From: Pseudogymnoascus destructans
Lineage: Eukaryota > Ascomycota > Leotiomycetes > Thelebolales > Thelebolaceae
Length of the DNA: 64,000 bases
Direction: 5' to 3'
Assembly: GCF_001641265.1 (NCBI RefSeq)
Contig: NW_020167520.1
Span: 2,170,001 to 2,234,000 of the forward strand
Made by a program: the position numbers and the translations under genes. This document shows, piece after piece, positions 31,192-42,507 of this stretch (position 1 is its first letter; the number at the start of each line of letters is the position of its first letter). The notes beneath the pieces were generated by a model. The model had not been told where the DNA came from and ran no database searches. It worked only from the letters and a program-made list of their open reading frames with translations.

Positions 31192-32540
31192 ATGGAAGGA
31201 AAGAGTCCACCGTTCGGACCAATATATCAGATGTCAGCAGCAGAGCTGGACGTACTGAAGGAATACATTGACGAGAACCTCGCGAAATGGTTCATTGGAC
31301 CATCAACATCACCAGCAGGAAGTCCAATACTATTTGTGCCAAAGAAGGACAAGAAGCTAAGACTCTGCGTGGACTATCGAGGAACAAATAATGTCACTAT
31401 CAAAGATAGATATGCTTTACCTTTGATAAACGAACTACACGACCGGTTCCAGGGAGCCAAGATATTTACCAAGCTGGACCTCAGAGGCGCCTATAACCTG
31501 ATTCGAATCAAGAAAGGGGATGAGTGGAAAACAGCATTCAGCACCCGCTATGGCTTGTTCGAATACTTAGTTATGCCCTTTGGTTTAACAAATGCACCAG
31601 CATCCATGCAGAGGCTCATGAATGCAGCTCTCCATGAATACTTGGATGTGTTTGTTATTGTCTACCTAGACAATATGTTAGTCTACTCAGGAGACCCAAC
31701 GGAACACATTGGTCATGTTCGGAAGGTATTACAGAAGTTAAAGAAGCATCGGTTACTCCTCAAGCCAGAAAAATGCGAATTCCACAAGGATCAAGTAGAA
31801 TTCTTAGGCTACATTGTCAGAATGCATGGCATCAAAATGGACCAAGCAAAGGTCACAGCAGTGTTGGAATGGCCAACACCAACCACGGTCAAAGAAGTAC
31901 AAGCCTTCTTAGGCTTTGCCAACTTCTACTGAAGGTTTATTATGGGATATTCCAAGGTAGCTCAACCACTTACAGAGCTTACAAGGAAAGACCTTATGTT
32001 CGAATGGACAAGCAAGGCAGAGGCTGCTTTTCAGGAACTTAAGACGAAGTTCACAGAAGCACCTATCCTAGTCACATTCGACCCTGCAAAGAGGATTGTC
32101 CTCGAAACGGACTCCTCTGACTTCGCGATTGGAGCCTGTCTAAGTCAGCCAGACAAAGACGATAAGCTTAAGCTAGTTGCATATTACTCTAGAAAACTGT
32201 CACCTGCGGAGCTCAACTACGACATCTACGACAAGGAGCTGATAGCTATTGTCGTTGCTTTTGAGCAATGGCGAGTATATCTTGAAGGATCGACCTACCC
32301 AGTACAGGTATGGACGGATCATAAGAATCTAATATACTTCACCACAACCAAGGTTTTAAACCGCAGACAAGTCCGATTGGCAGAGACAACTCGCAGCCTA
32401 CAACTTCATGATTACATATTGCAAGGGCTCTGAGAACGCAAGAGCCAACGCTCTTAGCAGAAGGACTGACTACATCGGCCCTAAAGAGGAAAGACCTAGA
32501 GCCATATTGAAGAAGACAGTATATCCGGATCTTCAGGATA
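31192..32540 (+). pseudogene. Reverse transcriptase-RNase H of gypsy copy 2, damaged
   Basis: The polymerase domain is almost complete: [50 protein letters not shown], then IVYLDNML where the catalytic YxDD should be. The second Asp is Asn, so polymerase activity is lost. A TGA at 31930-31932 replaces Arg in FYRRF. RNase H follows (FDPAKRIVLETDSSDFAIGA, WRVYLEGSTYPVQVWTDHKN). A frameshift near 32400 moves the end (SENARANALSRR) to another frame. It stops at about 32540 where hAT DNA begins; the integrase is missing. Confidence 0.85.
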
Positions 32541-32587
32541 ATGAGGCTTAAAATATAAAAATAGAATAGATAAAATAACTTATATAA

Positions 32588-34790
32588 CTACTCTTCCCCC
32601 TCATCATGAGCATCTTTGGCTTCACTTTCTTCAACCTCTAGTATATGACCCCAATCTCGTAAACAGAGTAAATATTGAAGCGTTTCAGGAGAGAGCCTGT
32701 TCCTTTTCTTCGTAAGAATATCAGCTCCATTACTAAAGACCCATTCTGATGGAGCTGATGTTGCAGGAATTGCCAAATGGTCTCGAGCAATTGCAGCTAT
32801 AATTGGATATTGATATTGCTTTGCCGCCCAATATTTGAGGATATCTGTTGCTGGACCTGGCCGGAGCTCAACAAGCCAGCGCTTCCATTCTGGTTCTTGG
32901 TAAATACTATGAGAGAGATATAAATCGTCGTCGGAGTCAGGTTCTGTAGGTAATTGTGGTAAATCAGCCTCAGCTTCCCTTTTCTCTTCTTCAAGATAGT
33001 ATTGGTGGTCTCTATATTGAATAAAGATGTCGTGGAACTGCTGCTTAACCCTATTCTGTTTGACTTCTTCAGTACTGCTTGGCCAAAGACTGTTGAATAC
33101 GTTAAGATTCATATGTGGATCGCAAATTGTAGCTACCCCTGAATGACTTTATCGTTGATTCGTAGCAAGCGTATAGTATGACGTTGTACATCTTCAAGAG
33201 CCTATCCATAGCGGCGAACTAGCTCAACAATTAGCAATTGTAACGGGCGATATGGGTATTACAGGAGCTGTCTTTACCTGTACAAGGGATAACGCCTCAG
33301 CTAATACTGTTATGCTTGCAGAATATGAGAAAATAGCCAGAGACCAGGAAGTTACAACACAACAACCCTGGACATTTAGAGTCAAGGAAGGAGATGTACG
33401 ATGCATAGCCCATATTATCAATATTGCTGTTCAAGATGCTCTTAAGACTTTAAAAGCAGCCCCTGCTGAGCAAGTTGAGAGTTATCGGTGTGAGCAGGGA
33501 GTTGCGTGGATTCGAGTAAGCTTCGATAGTAATATTGAAGTTAAGAATACTCTTGGTAAGCTACGTAGACATATCTATGTATTCAGAAATCGAAGGCAAT
33601 GGAAAGATGCTCTTCAAAAGCAGACTATAGCAGCTGGTCTTAAGAAGCTACAACTATCACTCGATATGCCAGTCTGGTGGAACTCAACGTACGAAATGGT
33701 TTCAACAGCTATTAAGCTACAGATGCCAATTACAGTGATCTGTGCTACTCAGAAAATGGATCTAAGTATGAGAGATATCGCTCTTACACCAGAGGATTGG
33801 ATAACGCTCCACGCTCTTTAGAATTTCTTCTTTATATTTGTTAAGCCGTCGCAAAAGCTACAAGCAAGCTTATATCCAACGCTCAACTTCGCAATTCCTC
33901 AGTATCTAAAGATGATAAAGAAGCTTGAGGCTTTACAGAAGGAAGTTGGTATATCATCAATGATCGGCCTAGCTTGTATCACTGCTCATAAGAAGCTTAA
34001 TGAGTTTAGATTTCTGTTGCCATTTATCGTTGATCCAGTGTGCAGTAATCGCAGCATAGTCTGTATAATTCCGTGCAGACCATGCATCTGTCGTTATTGA
34101 TATCTGGCCTCCTCTCTTAATATGAGAATGGAGCTCAAGTTGTAGCTGGCCTCGGTGATATAAGAACTGACGCTGTAGTTCTCGGTGTAGCGTACGAGCT
34201 GATATTGTCATAGTTGTTGGGCTTAAGAATTGAACTAATTCACGGAATGAATAGCTTTCCACAAGGCGTATCGATAGATTATTCGACACAATGAACTGTA
34301 GTAATAACTCCTTATACTTTGAAGGATTACCAGGTTGCTTTAGTAGAGCTGATGGGCGTGGGTTGAAGAACGATGATGTACTGCTTGACGCACTAAACGG
34401 CTGTCACTTCTCATTTTTAAGGGCGTATGATACTGTTGGATGCTTTAAGGAATAATGCCTCCATAGATTACTGCTCGACGATTGCTTTAATCCTTGTGGC
34501 GGTAGTGAATATCCACAGCCTGGTTGTAGGCATATCATTTTTATGGTCGGAGGCCGAGTATCAAGTAATTCCCGACGATATAAGCCCTTTGTGAAGAGCT
34601 TCGATGATGTCGGTGGTAGTACTACCCTTGGATGTTGAGGTAGATTAATCCATACGTCAACTGCTTCAACTGAAGGCTGAATAGGGGTAGGTTGAGGTGG
34701 AAGATGTGGTAACGATAGCTCTTCTATTTGAGAATAGCTCTCATGATCTGATGGCAAATCTGATAATTCCGAGTCGCTCATTTTTACTGT
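32588..34790 (-). pseudogene. hAT transposase relic with its middle third inverted
   Basis: The minus strand from 34781 (MSDSELSDLPSD) encodes a BED zinc finger (CLQPGCGYSLP ... SNLWRHYSLKHP) and then, after frameshifts, RLVESYSFRELVQF and ITTDAWSARNYTDYA, ending near 34008. From there to about 33150 the coding sense is on the plus strand: EPIHSG, CTRDNASANTVM, CIAHIINIAVQ, WWNSTYEMV, PTLNFAIPQYL. At about 33148 it returns to the minus strand with ICDPHMNLNVFNSLWP and the C-terminal dimerisation block (YPIIAAIARDHLAIPATSAPS) to the stop at 32588. The pieces together cover the gene once, so it is an inversion of ~0.86 kb rather than two elements. Confidence 0.82.
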
Positions 34791-34816
34791 AATCGTCACA
34801 TTACGATGGTAATGTA

Positions 34817-36660
34817 ACATATGGGGTAGTCGGACATATGGGGTAGTCGGACAAAAAGTTTATTCTACTCTAGTTGACTGAGTCCTACGTGCCACACACT
34901 CCTCCAATTCCAATTCTGGGTCACTTGAATCGTTCTCTACCTCTTCCTCTTTAACTTCCTCATCTACTTCTTCAATTGGCCGTTTGCGTGGCCTTCCACG
35001 TGGTCTTTTCTCAGTTGACTTCAACTCTGCCTCCCGGACAATTTTCAACACTTCCTCAGTACTGAATACAAATTCGCCTTGCAACTTAATTCTCTTGCCC
35101 GTAGTTCTTTTCTTTCGTGTCTCAAGTATCTCTTTGTACTCTTTCACCTCCTTCCGAAGGATGCTGAGTTCAGCATTCTGACTTTCAACCAGCCTAGTCA
35201 TTCTCTTGGCATAGCGTCGAGTTGGTGAAGCAGGAGAGTCACAAGTTGCAATACTTGAATTAAATACTAAATTTGCATGCCTTAGTTCAGTTCCATCTGG
35301 AGGAGAACTTCGGAGTATTGAGAGATCCAGAGTAGTGATATTGGTTGAGTTTTGAGGAGTGCGAGGTGGTTCGGTTGGTGGAAGTGGAAGGTTAGCCAGA
35401 ACTCTTTCTGGGAGAAAGGGTATTAAACCCGCTGCCCTCCACCCACTTCTAATGTTTTGAGGTATAAGACCCTTCTTTCGAATACACCGGAAGATTTCAA
35501 CCCAGTGTGAGCGCTGGATTCGCTTTATTCCTGCTTGAGTATACCAATCTACTTCCTGAGCATGAAATCGCTTAAGAGGTCCATACACCCCAACATCAAG
35601 TGGTTGGAGTAGATGAGAGCAATGAGGCGGTAGAATAAGAAGGTCGATATCATTCTCAATGCACAGTGCAATCATATCGCCAGTAATGTGACTAGAATGG
35701 CCATCCATAATCAACATTCGCGGGTGATTTCCAGACTTTTTGCGTGACTCAAGCTCAAATACCTTCCGCAACCACTCAAATCCATGACTGTTTGAAGTCC
35801 AGCCACTATTACTTGTTGAGAAGTGCCAGTTTGTAGGGGTGTCCTTTGGAATCCAACTTGAATTGGTATTCTTAGCCTTGAATATAATCATAGGTGGTAA
35901 AGCACCACCGTCTGCATCAATACATTCAAGTACAGTTATCCACCCCTGCTTCCCAGCTGTGACCTTACAATTGGATTTCAAGGTAGAATCAACAATTATT
36001 CGCGTGGATTGAGTCTCTCCAACTGCAAAACCTGTCTCATCCATATTATAGATGTTGCATGGCTTGTACTTTCGCTCTTCAATTCGTGCTTTAAACACGT
36101 CAAACCAAGCTGAAATCTTTATAGGAGTGGCTTCTTTATGTCGTGCAGACTCTAGTTGTCTTGAGTAGATCCCTTTAAAGTTTGGATGTCGTTTTAAGAA
36201 TCTATAGATCCATTCATGGCCTATGGGGGTAGGATTGGTCTGAAGAGTGGTTTGAGAAGACGCGATTTGGACACGTCGTATGCGAATTTCTTCAGCCATT
36301 TTCTTGATCAACATAGGAGTTGCAGGAAAACCCGTGGCAGTGAGACGTGTAATCCATCGTGCTAGTGTATTTTCTTCTGCATTTGAGAGAGCTTGTTCAA
36401 TTTCGTGAGCTACAGCACGCGTTTTCTTCCCAGACATCCTATCAGCAAGAGTTGACTTAGGAACTTCGAAGTGGTCTACAGCAAGTCTAATTGATTTGAA
36501 TTCCTTCAATTGGAGCGCAGTGACAGCCTTTTGGATGTTGTCTTCAATTTGAGCACGACTGTATGGTTGTGGGATGTTTATGGTGGAAGGTATGAAGGTT
36601 CTGAGTTGGTAGTCGGGCATTTTTGTCCGACTACCCCGTATGTCCGACTACCCCATACGT
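34817..36660 (-). mobile_element. Intact pogo-like DNA transposon
   Basis: 1,844 bp with terminal inverted repeats of about 40 bp (left ACATATGGGGTAGTCGGACA, right its complement with two differences) and TA at 34815-34816 and 36661-36662. Within each end GGGGTAGTCGGACA occurs twice at an 18-bp period. The single gene is open throughout. It is inserted just upstream of the coding part of the hAT relic. Confidence 0.93.
34860..36620 (-). CDS. Pogo-like DDE transposase, full length
   Basis: 586 aa in one exon, ATG at 36620, 40 bp from the end of the element. Residues ~20-80 are a helix-turn-helix (psq-like; FEVPKSTLADRMSG), residues ~85-160 a CENP-B-like DNA-binding half (GHEWIYRFLKRHPNFKGIYS). 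The catalytic Asp residues are in IYNMDETGFAVG, MLIMDGHSSH and LLQPLDVGVYGPLK. A coiled coil (ESQNAELSILRKEVKEYKEI) and an AT-hook-like KRPRGRPRKRP follow, then an acidic end. Nothing is broken, unlike most elements here, so it is the best candidate for an active transposase in the window. Confidence 0.93.
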   Translation of the reverse strand: MPDYQLRTFIPSTINIPQPYSRAQIEDNIQKAVTALQLKEFKSIRLAVDHFEVPKSTLADRMSGKKTRAVAHEIEQALSNAEENTLARWITRLTATGFPATPMLIKKMAEEIRIRRVQIASSQTTLQTNPTPIGHEWIYRFLKRHPNFKGIYSRQLESARHKEATPIKISAWFDVFKARIEERKYKPCNIYNMDETGFAVGETQSTRIIVDSTLKSNCKVTAGKQGWITVLECIDADGGALPPMIIFKAKNTNSSWIPKDTPTNWHFSTSNSGWTSNSHGFEWLRKVFELESRKKSGNHPRMLIMDGHSSHITGDMIALCIENDIDLLILPPHCSHLLQPLDVGVYGPLKRFHAQEVDWYTQAGIKRIQRSHWVEIFRCIRKKGLIPQNIRSGWRAAGLIPFLPERVLANLPLPPTEPPRTPQNSTNITTLDLSILRSSPPDGTELRHANLVFNSSIATCDSPASPTRRYAKRMTRLVESQNAELSILRKEVKEYKEILETRKKRTTGKRIKLQGEFVFSTEEVLKIVREAELKSTEKRPRGRPRKRPIEEVDEEVKEEEVENDSSDPELELEECVARRTQSTRVE

Positions 36661-36662
36661 TA

Positions 36663-37151
36663 CGTTATTTGAACCAGTATATATATATAGTAGTTAAAAT
36701 AGCTTCAATTATAAGAATATGCGTTCAGGCCCCACTGCTTCGCGACTATATTTTTCGGTTTATATTCTCTACCTACTGCCACGGTTCCTACGGATATTGT
36801 CCAATACAAAACATAAACCGGACTCGCAAGTTACTATCTATTAACCTATGGTTTGAACGTGGTTTATATGAACCAAAACAAGGCGCAAATACGAACTGTG
36901 ACTAAAATGACAGGTTGGATTTGCAGAATGACGTTATGAATCTATAATAAGCGTTGTGGTTGAAAACGGACGTCCAAGGTAGGCAGATTTGAGCCTTTTG
37001 AGTTTTTTTATTATTGCTGCCATAAAGGCACCTTGGTTCCATCCATATGCTGAGACTCATGTTACATAGCCAGCCTTCGACAAGAATTAAGCTACTCAGA
37101 CTTCTATGGCACATGACTTTGCGGAAAACCATCAGACTCTGTTCACAACGT
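36663..37151. other. No gene; probable end of the hAT relic and intergenic DNA
   Basis: AT-rich, with the opposed words ATAAACCGGAC and GGTTTATATGAACC near 36812-36860 that could be subterminal hAT repeats. No coding frame. Confidence 0.35.
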
Positions 37152-38873
37152 CTAGTAAACGTATCTGAACGACAAATTCTCCTTATCCGTCTTGCCCCCC
37201 CATTCCTGCCTTCCCTCTTCGGTCCCAGAGCGTGGCCCCAAAGCAACTTCTACTCTATCCTTCTTTTTATTGGCCCAATAATAGTACCCAAACAGCAGTA
37301 TCGCAAAGAACCCACCCCCGCCCTGGGTAGCAAGTATTGCAATTTTTGCTGGCTTATACTCTGGCTTATCTCTATCCTGGAATGTCTGGGGGCCAATTAT
37401 GCTTCCAATTGCATATCCTGCAGTGACGAATGCAGAAGCAAGGACTCGCTTTGTCTGTCCAACACAGTTTGACATCGCCCACTGGAAAGTCAGCATCAGC
37501 GTTGGGACAATAGCATAGACGAGGTGGGTGCCGATGATGATAGCAGCCGGTTTGCTGTGAGGCATGAAAGACATCAAGGCGCCGCCGATCATGCCTGGAA
37601 TGCAGAATGTGGCTATCCAGGCCCAGCGGCGGTTAGAGCTGTAACGAACCCCAAAGCCTGCGATGAGCGAAGTGCTGATGGTGACGAGGCCACTCGGGGC
37701 ATTGAGGAGGGCTGCTTTTGGGGCAGAGTAACCAAGATTCGCGATCACAATGGAAGAGTAGGAGGAGATAACGCCGCTGGAGCATGTTATCTGGAGATCA
37801 ATGTCAGTTGCGAACTGTGTGTAATGGTGAGTACATACCGAGATAGTCATTAGCACTAACAACCATATCTGGATGTCGAGGACGGTCTCCTTCAAGTGAC
37901 TCAACTTGAAGTGGCGGTTCTCAATGCCAGTTTGATTGACTGCGATGTGATTAAGGAGAGCAACCTTCTCGGAATTGGTGAGAAATTTCGCTGTCATAGG
38001 TGATTTGGGAAGAATAAAGAAGCCCACAACTCCTACCAAGGACGTGATAAGCCCGAGGGTCAAATACATAATCCTCCATGATGATATCAAAGTCGTACTA
38101 CGGACGTGTTGGAATCCGTAAGAGATGAAGGCACCTAATATCTGGGCCACCCCTGCACCACAGAACCAGAAGCTATAGCGCGATGCTTGTTCCTGTGAAG
38201 TGTACCATTGGCTGCTTATTAACATCATGCAAGGCGAGACGGGCGATTCAAAAAGTCCGGCAAATATGCGAGTTATCAAGAGGGAGTGATAGCTGAATGT
38301 TGCCGCAGTACAGGCTGTTGCAATACCCCATAGGAAGGCAAGGATACATAGCCATTTTGTCACAGTGACCTTTTGGAGTATATACCCTGTATCAAGTTCA
38401 GAACCTAAGTCTCATAAAGTTGAAGGTGAGGGACTAACCGTTAGGAACCATCGCAATTAAATAGGATATGTAGAATACAGAAGACGCATTTGAGAAGTCA
38501 TTCTCAACAAGGCGAAGTTCTTCCCGTATACCCATAACACCTGAATACTGTCATCAAGAACGTAATTCAGCTGCGATAGTTTCTAATGCTCAGGGGCCAT
38601 GCTCACGTTGATGAGAACCTTGTCAAGGAACTGCAACCCATAGCAAGCAGCCATAACTGGGATGATCCGCAAATCGATCTTACGTCGCAAAGCTTTAAGA
38701 TCCACATTATCATCGAGACGGCTCTGGTCCTGGCCAGCGAGGTAGATGAACGCCCTATCGAGATCTTTGCTATCAATGCTCTCAGTGGCAACAGTTGGTG
38801 GGGTGTCGAACCGCTCATCTTCAACAGTCAAAGCTCCAGCTGTTGACTTCTCGTCTTCAATCGAGATACCCAT
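37152..38873 (-). CDS. MFS permease, Dal5/anion:cation symporter type, four exons
   Basis: Exons 38873..38607, 38547..38439, 38386..37839 and 37790..37152 with introns of 59, 52 and 48 bp; frames join and give about 520 aa, usual for this family. The start is the ATG of MGISIEDEK; upstream in-frame GTG codons are not used. The N-terminus is cytosolic and acidic, then transmembrane segments begin at RIIPVMAACYGLQFLDKVLIN. VMGIREELRL, FYISYLIAMVPNG and GLFESPVSPCMMLISSQWY are conserved landmarks of the Dal5-like group, which imports allantoate, vitamins or other organic anions with protons at the plasma membrane. The substrate cannot be deduced. Intact, so a host gene that survived among repeats. 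Confidence 0.85.
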
Positions 38874-40246
38874 CACCACAGTTAAAGAGTTCTAAGCAAG
38901 TGAGGTCTGATCAGAATATGGTTGATAATGACCGTAGGGTAATCTCAACAAAGAGGAATGTGCACAAGCTAGCAGTTAAGTAGTTCCTTCAGGCCGTCCC
39001 CTTAAGATTACATCATGTTGGAATATATTGCAACATACCTGCCTTTTCACATACATATGGATGGAAGGGCACATTTCTCAACTGCACGGCATGTGTTGTA
39101 CCCGTACCAGTGCCAAGAAACAATATGTGGTTACAATATGCAAAGGCCTTGTCGCTGGAAGGAAGGGGGCTGGTGTATTACAAACGGCACTATTAAGGCC
39201 CTGAAAATTTAAAGAGGGAGCCAACGCGATTCTAGAATAACAGTTCTGATTTGCCAAGCTAGTGGACATTTATACTCTTTGGGAAGTTTCGTGACACCTC
39301 AAGAGTAGACCAATGGCATAAAAATTATCACCGGTATGCCCAATATGGTACATTGCTTGGATTTAGCTTGCTGGTCATGTCCAATGCAATAGCTTGAGCC
39401 AATTTATGGTGGTGGCGTCGTTCGCCACCCCTTGCTTTATATCAGCATTCTTACTCGCGTACATTCACCTGATGTCCTGGAATTATTAGAGCTATACGAG
39501 TTGAATGGTTCAAGGTCCAGTTTAACAGCATTAAAACTCTAGTGTCTCATGCAACGTTGTATATGCAATTGATTTGAATTATTCTTAAGGGCAAGACTGA
39601 TCCAATTTGATTGCGCAAGATTACAGATGGCCGTTAATGCTGTAGCAGCATAGCAGGAAGTTTTATGAAACCTGTATACATAGGAGCAACGAGTGTTTAC
39701 ACGACATGAACTGTATTACACATATGTAAATGTGGTGCTACACACCAAAGTAAGATATTCATCATATTGATAGAGAAGACGTTTGATATCCGCCATGGGC
39801 AACCCACATAGAATCAAGTACATTCCAGTGTTGATGCCACAGGCCGAAATCCGACAAACAGCGCTACCATGGCCAGACTTATTTACGGGCAGTGTTTCGA
39901 AGTTGGATCACTACAGACTTCCTCAGGTCTCTGTCATGGCATTTTTGGTTATGATCCCTTCACGTTCCACCAAGGAAGCTTTTATCCCTATGATTCGAAG
40001 ATGATAGATGTTCCCAGTGACTCTAAATACGGCAGTTCTTATCAAAGAACCATGTCTATGTCTAAGATAATCTAAAACGTAATCGAACTTAAAATCATAT
40101 TCTCAGCGTGAAATATAAACCCAAAGGGGGGCCAGCGACTCGTTGTGCGCCCAAGCCTTTGCGTCACAGATCCCTACATCTATTGTCATCACGCCATACA
40201 CGACGAATCGAACCAGACCAAAAAAATAGCAAAAAAAATAAAAAAT
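38874..40246. other. Intergenic DNA without a recognised gene
   Basis: Only short frames; AT-rich. No repeats shared with the rest of the window were noticed. Confidence 0.4.
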
Positions 40247-40400
40247 CGGTTGGATCCAGATTTGAACTGGAATCTCCCACCGTTCCCCAACCGCTCTTGG
40301 TATCCAAGGCAGAGATGCAGGGGTTAGCCCAAAATCGCCTTGAATGGCCCAAAATCGATTGCTTACGGAGGCGGACATCTTACCGTTAGACCATCCAACC
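40247..40400 (-). tRNA. tRNA-like gene with an intron (isotype uncertain, maybe pseudogene)
   Basis: On the minus strand the 5-prime GGTTGGA pairs with the 3-prime TCCAACC (7-bp acceptor stem). The D-arm GTCT-AACGGTA-AGAT and the T-arm TCCAG-TTCAAAT-CTGGA are well formed. A T-rich pol III terminator follows. Between them lie ~80 extra bases, too long for a plain tRNA, so an intron of about 60-75 bp after the anticodon loop is likely. CCTCCGTA would give anticodon CCG (Arg) with the usual U33, but the 3-prime half of the anticodon stem cannot be placed with certainty. The candidate intron contains CGATTTTGGGC twice. Confidence 0.5.
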
Positions 40401-40703
40401 TTTTAATTTAAAGATTAGACGCATATACTGCCATATAAGGTATCTATGTAGTTTCTTAGCTCCCATGGAGATATATATAAACCTGCCCTGAGGATGAGAT
40501 ACTCCTTTCATATATCCCCAGCGCCATGCAAACTGTCCACCGAGATATCATATATCCACAAGAAAGATTATTTCTTACATTGCACAACATCTCATCTGTA
40601 CAACTTGTTCAAAATGAACTCTCATTGTTTGCTATACACTCCATTGATACGACAGGCTTAGCGCATGGTATAAATCGCTGGCAGATAGACAACACCTTCC
40701 TAT

Positions 40704-42200
40704 TTATACATTCGCCCTCTTCCTCATGCCAATCATACACTCCAATGGCTTCCTCAGTAACCCCTCTCTTGTCTCCAACACCTTCTGGTACAGCTCAAAC
40801 TCGTACCTTCTAAACACCGTCGCCACAATCAGCGCCAACTCCATCTCCGTCACATTCCTGCCCACACAGCTTCGAGGACCATAACTGAACGAAATAAACG
40901 CAGCCTTCTGTCTCTTAGTTGCCTTCTCCCAACGCTCAGGCCTGAACTCATCTGCATATGGCCCCAAATCTCAATGCAATGATGCACAGTATACGCTGGA
41001 ACACTGACGACGCTGCCAGCGGGGAAATGCTGATCCAATATGCGGGAACCCGGGCCAGGAGGCACAACACGGGCCAGCCCAAGTGACTACGTCAAGTGGA
41101 TTTGGAGAGTCTGGTTGATAACGCACTGCATATACTTGAGGTCACGAACTTGAATATACTGTGGCACGACAGTGCCCACTGGGAGGGCCGCGTCAAGCTC
41201 GGCTTGCAGCTTTTCGAGGACACCTGGTGTCTTGAGGACCCAGTAGAGGAGTGCACAGGAAGTCTTACTGGTGGTGTCGCTGCCAGCGATCAGCTGGGTC
41301 AGGGCTTCTGCGGTTAATTCTGCACGGCCGAGTTTGGCACCCGTCTCGTCTTTACCCTCCATCAGGCGGGCAAGGAGATCGACACAATCAGTCGAGGCGT
41401 GCTGAGACTCGGGCAACTGCCATTTCTGCAAGGTTCTGAACAGCTTCAACACCTTGGTAGAAGAATGGGTCAGGGAGATATTTGGCGAATGGCTTGATGC
41501 TTGGCAAGCAGCCGATGGTGCCGCTTACTTCGCCGCGACGGTTGAGGACTTCGACAGCTGGGGCGTAGGTAACTGGAGAATCTGGTGTTTTACGGATCTC
41601 AGCGATATCTTCCCCTTTTCGACCATGCGGAAGGGTTGCCAGAAAACTAGATCGGCGATGATATCGAATGCAAGGTAGTTGAACCAGTGCAGGGCATCTA
41701 AGCTTGTAGAACCCTCCATGTGAGCGTTCAGAGAAGCTGTTCCACTGTTCGTGAATGCAGCCAGGTTTGATGTCATGTACTCCTCGAACTGGGAGATGGA
41801 CTTAGTGTAGAGGGTGTGAGCAATAGTCTTGCGCTTCCGGGTGTGCTCGGCTCCGTTGCGGGTGTTGAACAAGCTACGCTGAATGAACACAAAGGCGTCA
41901 TAGTAGTCAGATTCTAAGAAACCATTGCCGTGGCCGTAGACAGGTTGGATGGCGGAGTCGTCGGCGATGGAGACATGATTCGGGGCGATACGGACAAGTT
42001 TTCCGTACTTCTTGTGGGCAGCATGGACAGATAAAAAGCGCTTTCCTTGCCTAGCTTGAAGAAGTCGCCAGATATTGGTGAAGCTTGCAAAACGAGGGGC
42101 CGGGATACCACGCAGGTATCCGTACGTAGTAAAGTATGGAATCAAGAAATAAAGTCAAGAAGAGCGATTGGTGTCCAAGGAGTGACGAGAAAGATGCATC
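40704..42200 (-). pseudogene. Cytochrome P450 pseudogene, CYP53 (benzoate 4-monooxygenase) type
   Basis: Readable in several frames on the minus strand. The N-terminal part has FLVTPWTPIALL in one frame and GYLRGIPAPRF, KYGKLVRIAPNHVSIAD in another. The I-helix reads LIAGSDTTSK. The K-helix E-x-x-R is lost (NQTLQIH). After a stop and a shift come FPAGSVVSVPAYTVHHC and, in another frame, FRPERWEKA and the haem loop FSYGPRSCVGRN. At least three frame changes and one stop are needed, so no functional enzyme. CYP53 enzymes hydroxylate benzoate at the ER membrane for detoxification; the assignment is from recalled family sequence. Confidence 0.75.
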
Positions 42201-42507
42201 GTGAGACAAACATTGTTCAACAGAGCAATTGTATAATTTGACAATTGTAATCAGGCTTACGGGTGCACAAGAAACCCCCTAGGGAGAATCCGGTGTTGTT
42301 CATATAACTTAATAAAGTTATAAAGAGACTTTTCATCCAAGAGATCCGTCCAACCAAAGATCAGACTAAACTCTATCAGGCCAGACTAGACTAATGGATG
42401 TGCGACTTCAACTCCCTTACTTCTTTGCTAGCGCCCTTGTCTCTTAGATGACACTTACAGAGAGAGCCAACATTACTGTAGGCTACACTCTAACGACAGG
42501 CTGTTTA
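42201..42507. other. Intergenic DNA, no gene seen
   Basis: Short stretch between the P450 relic and the next gypsy LTR, without a coding frame or known repeat. Confidence 0.4.
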
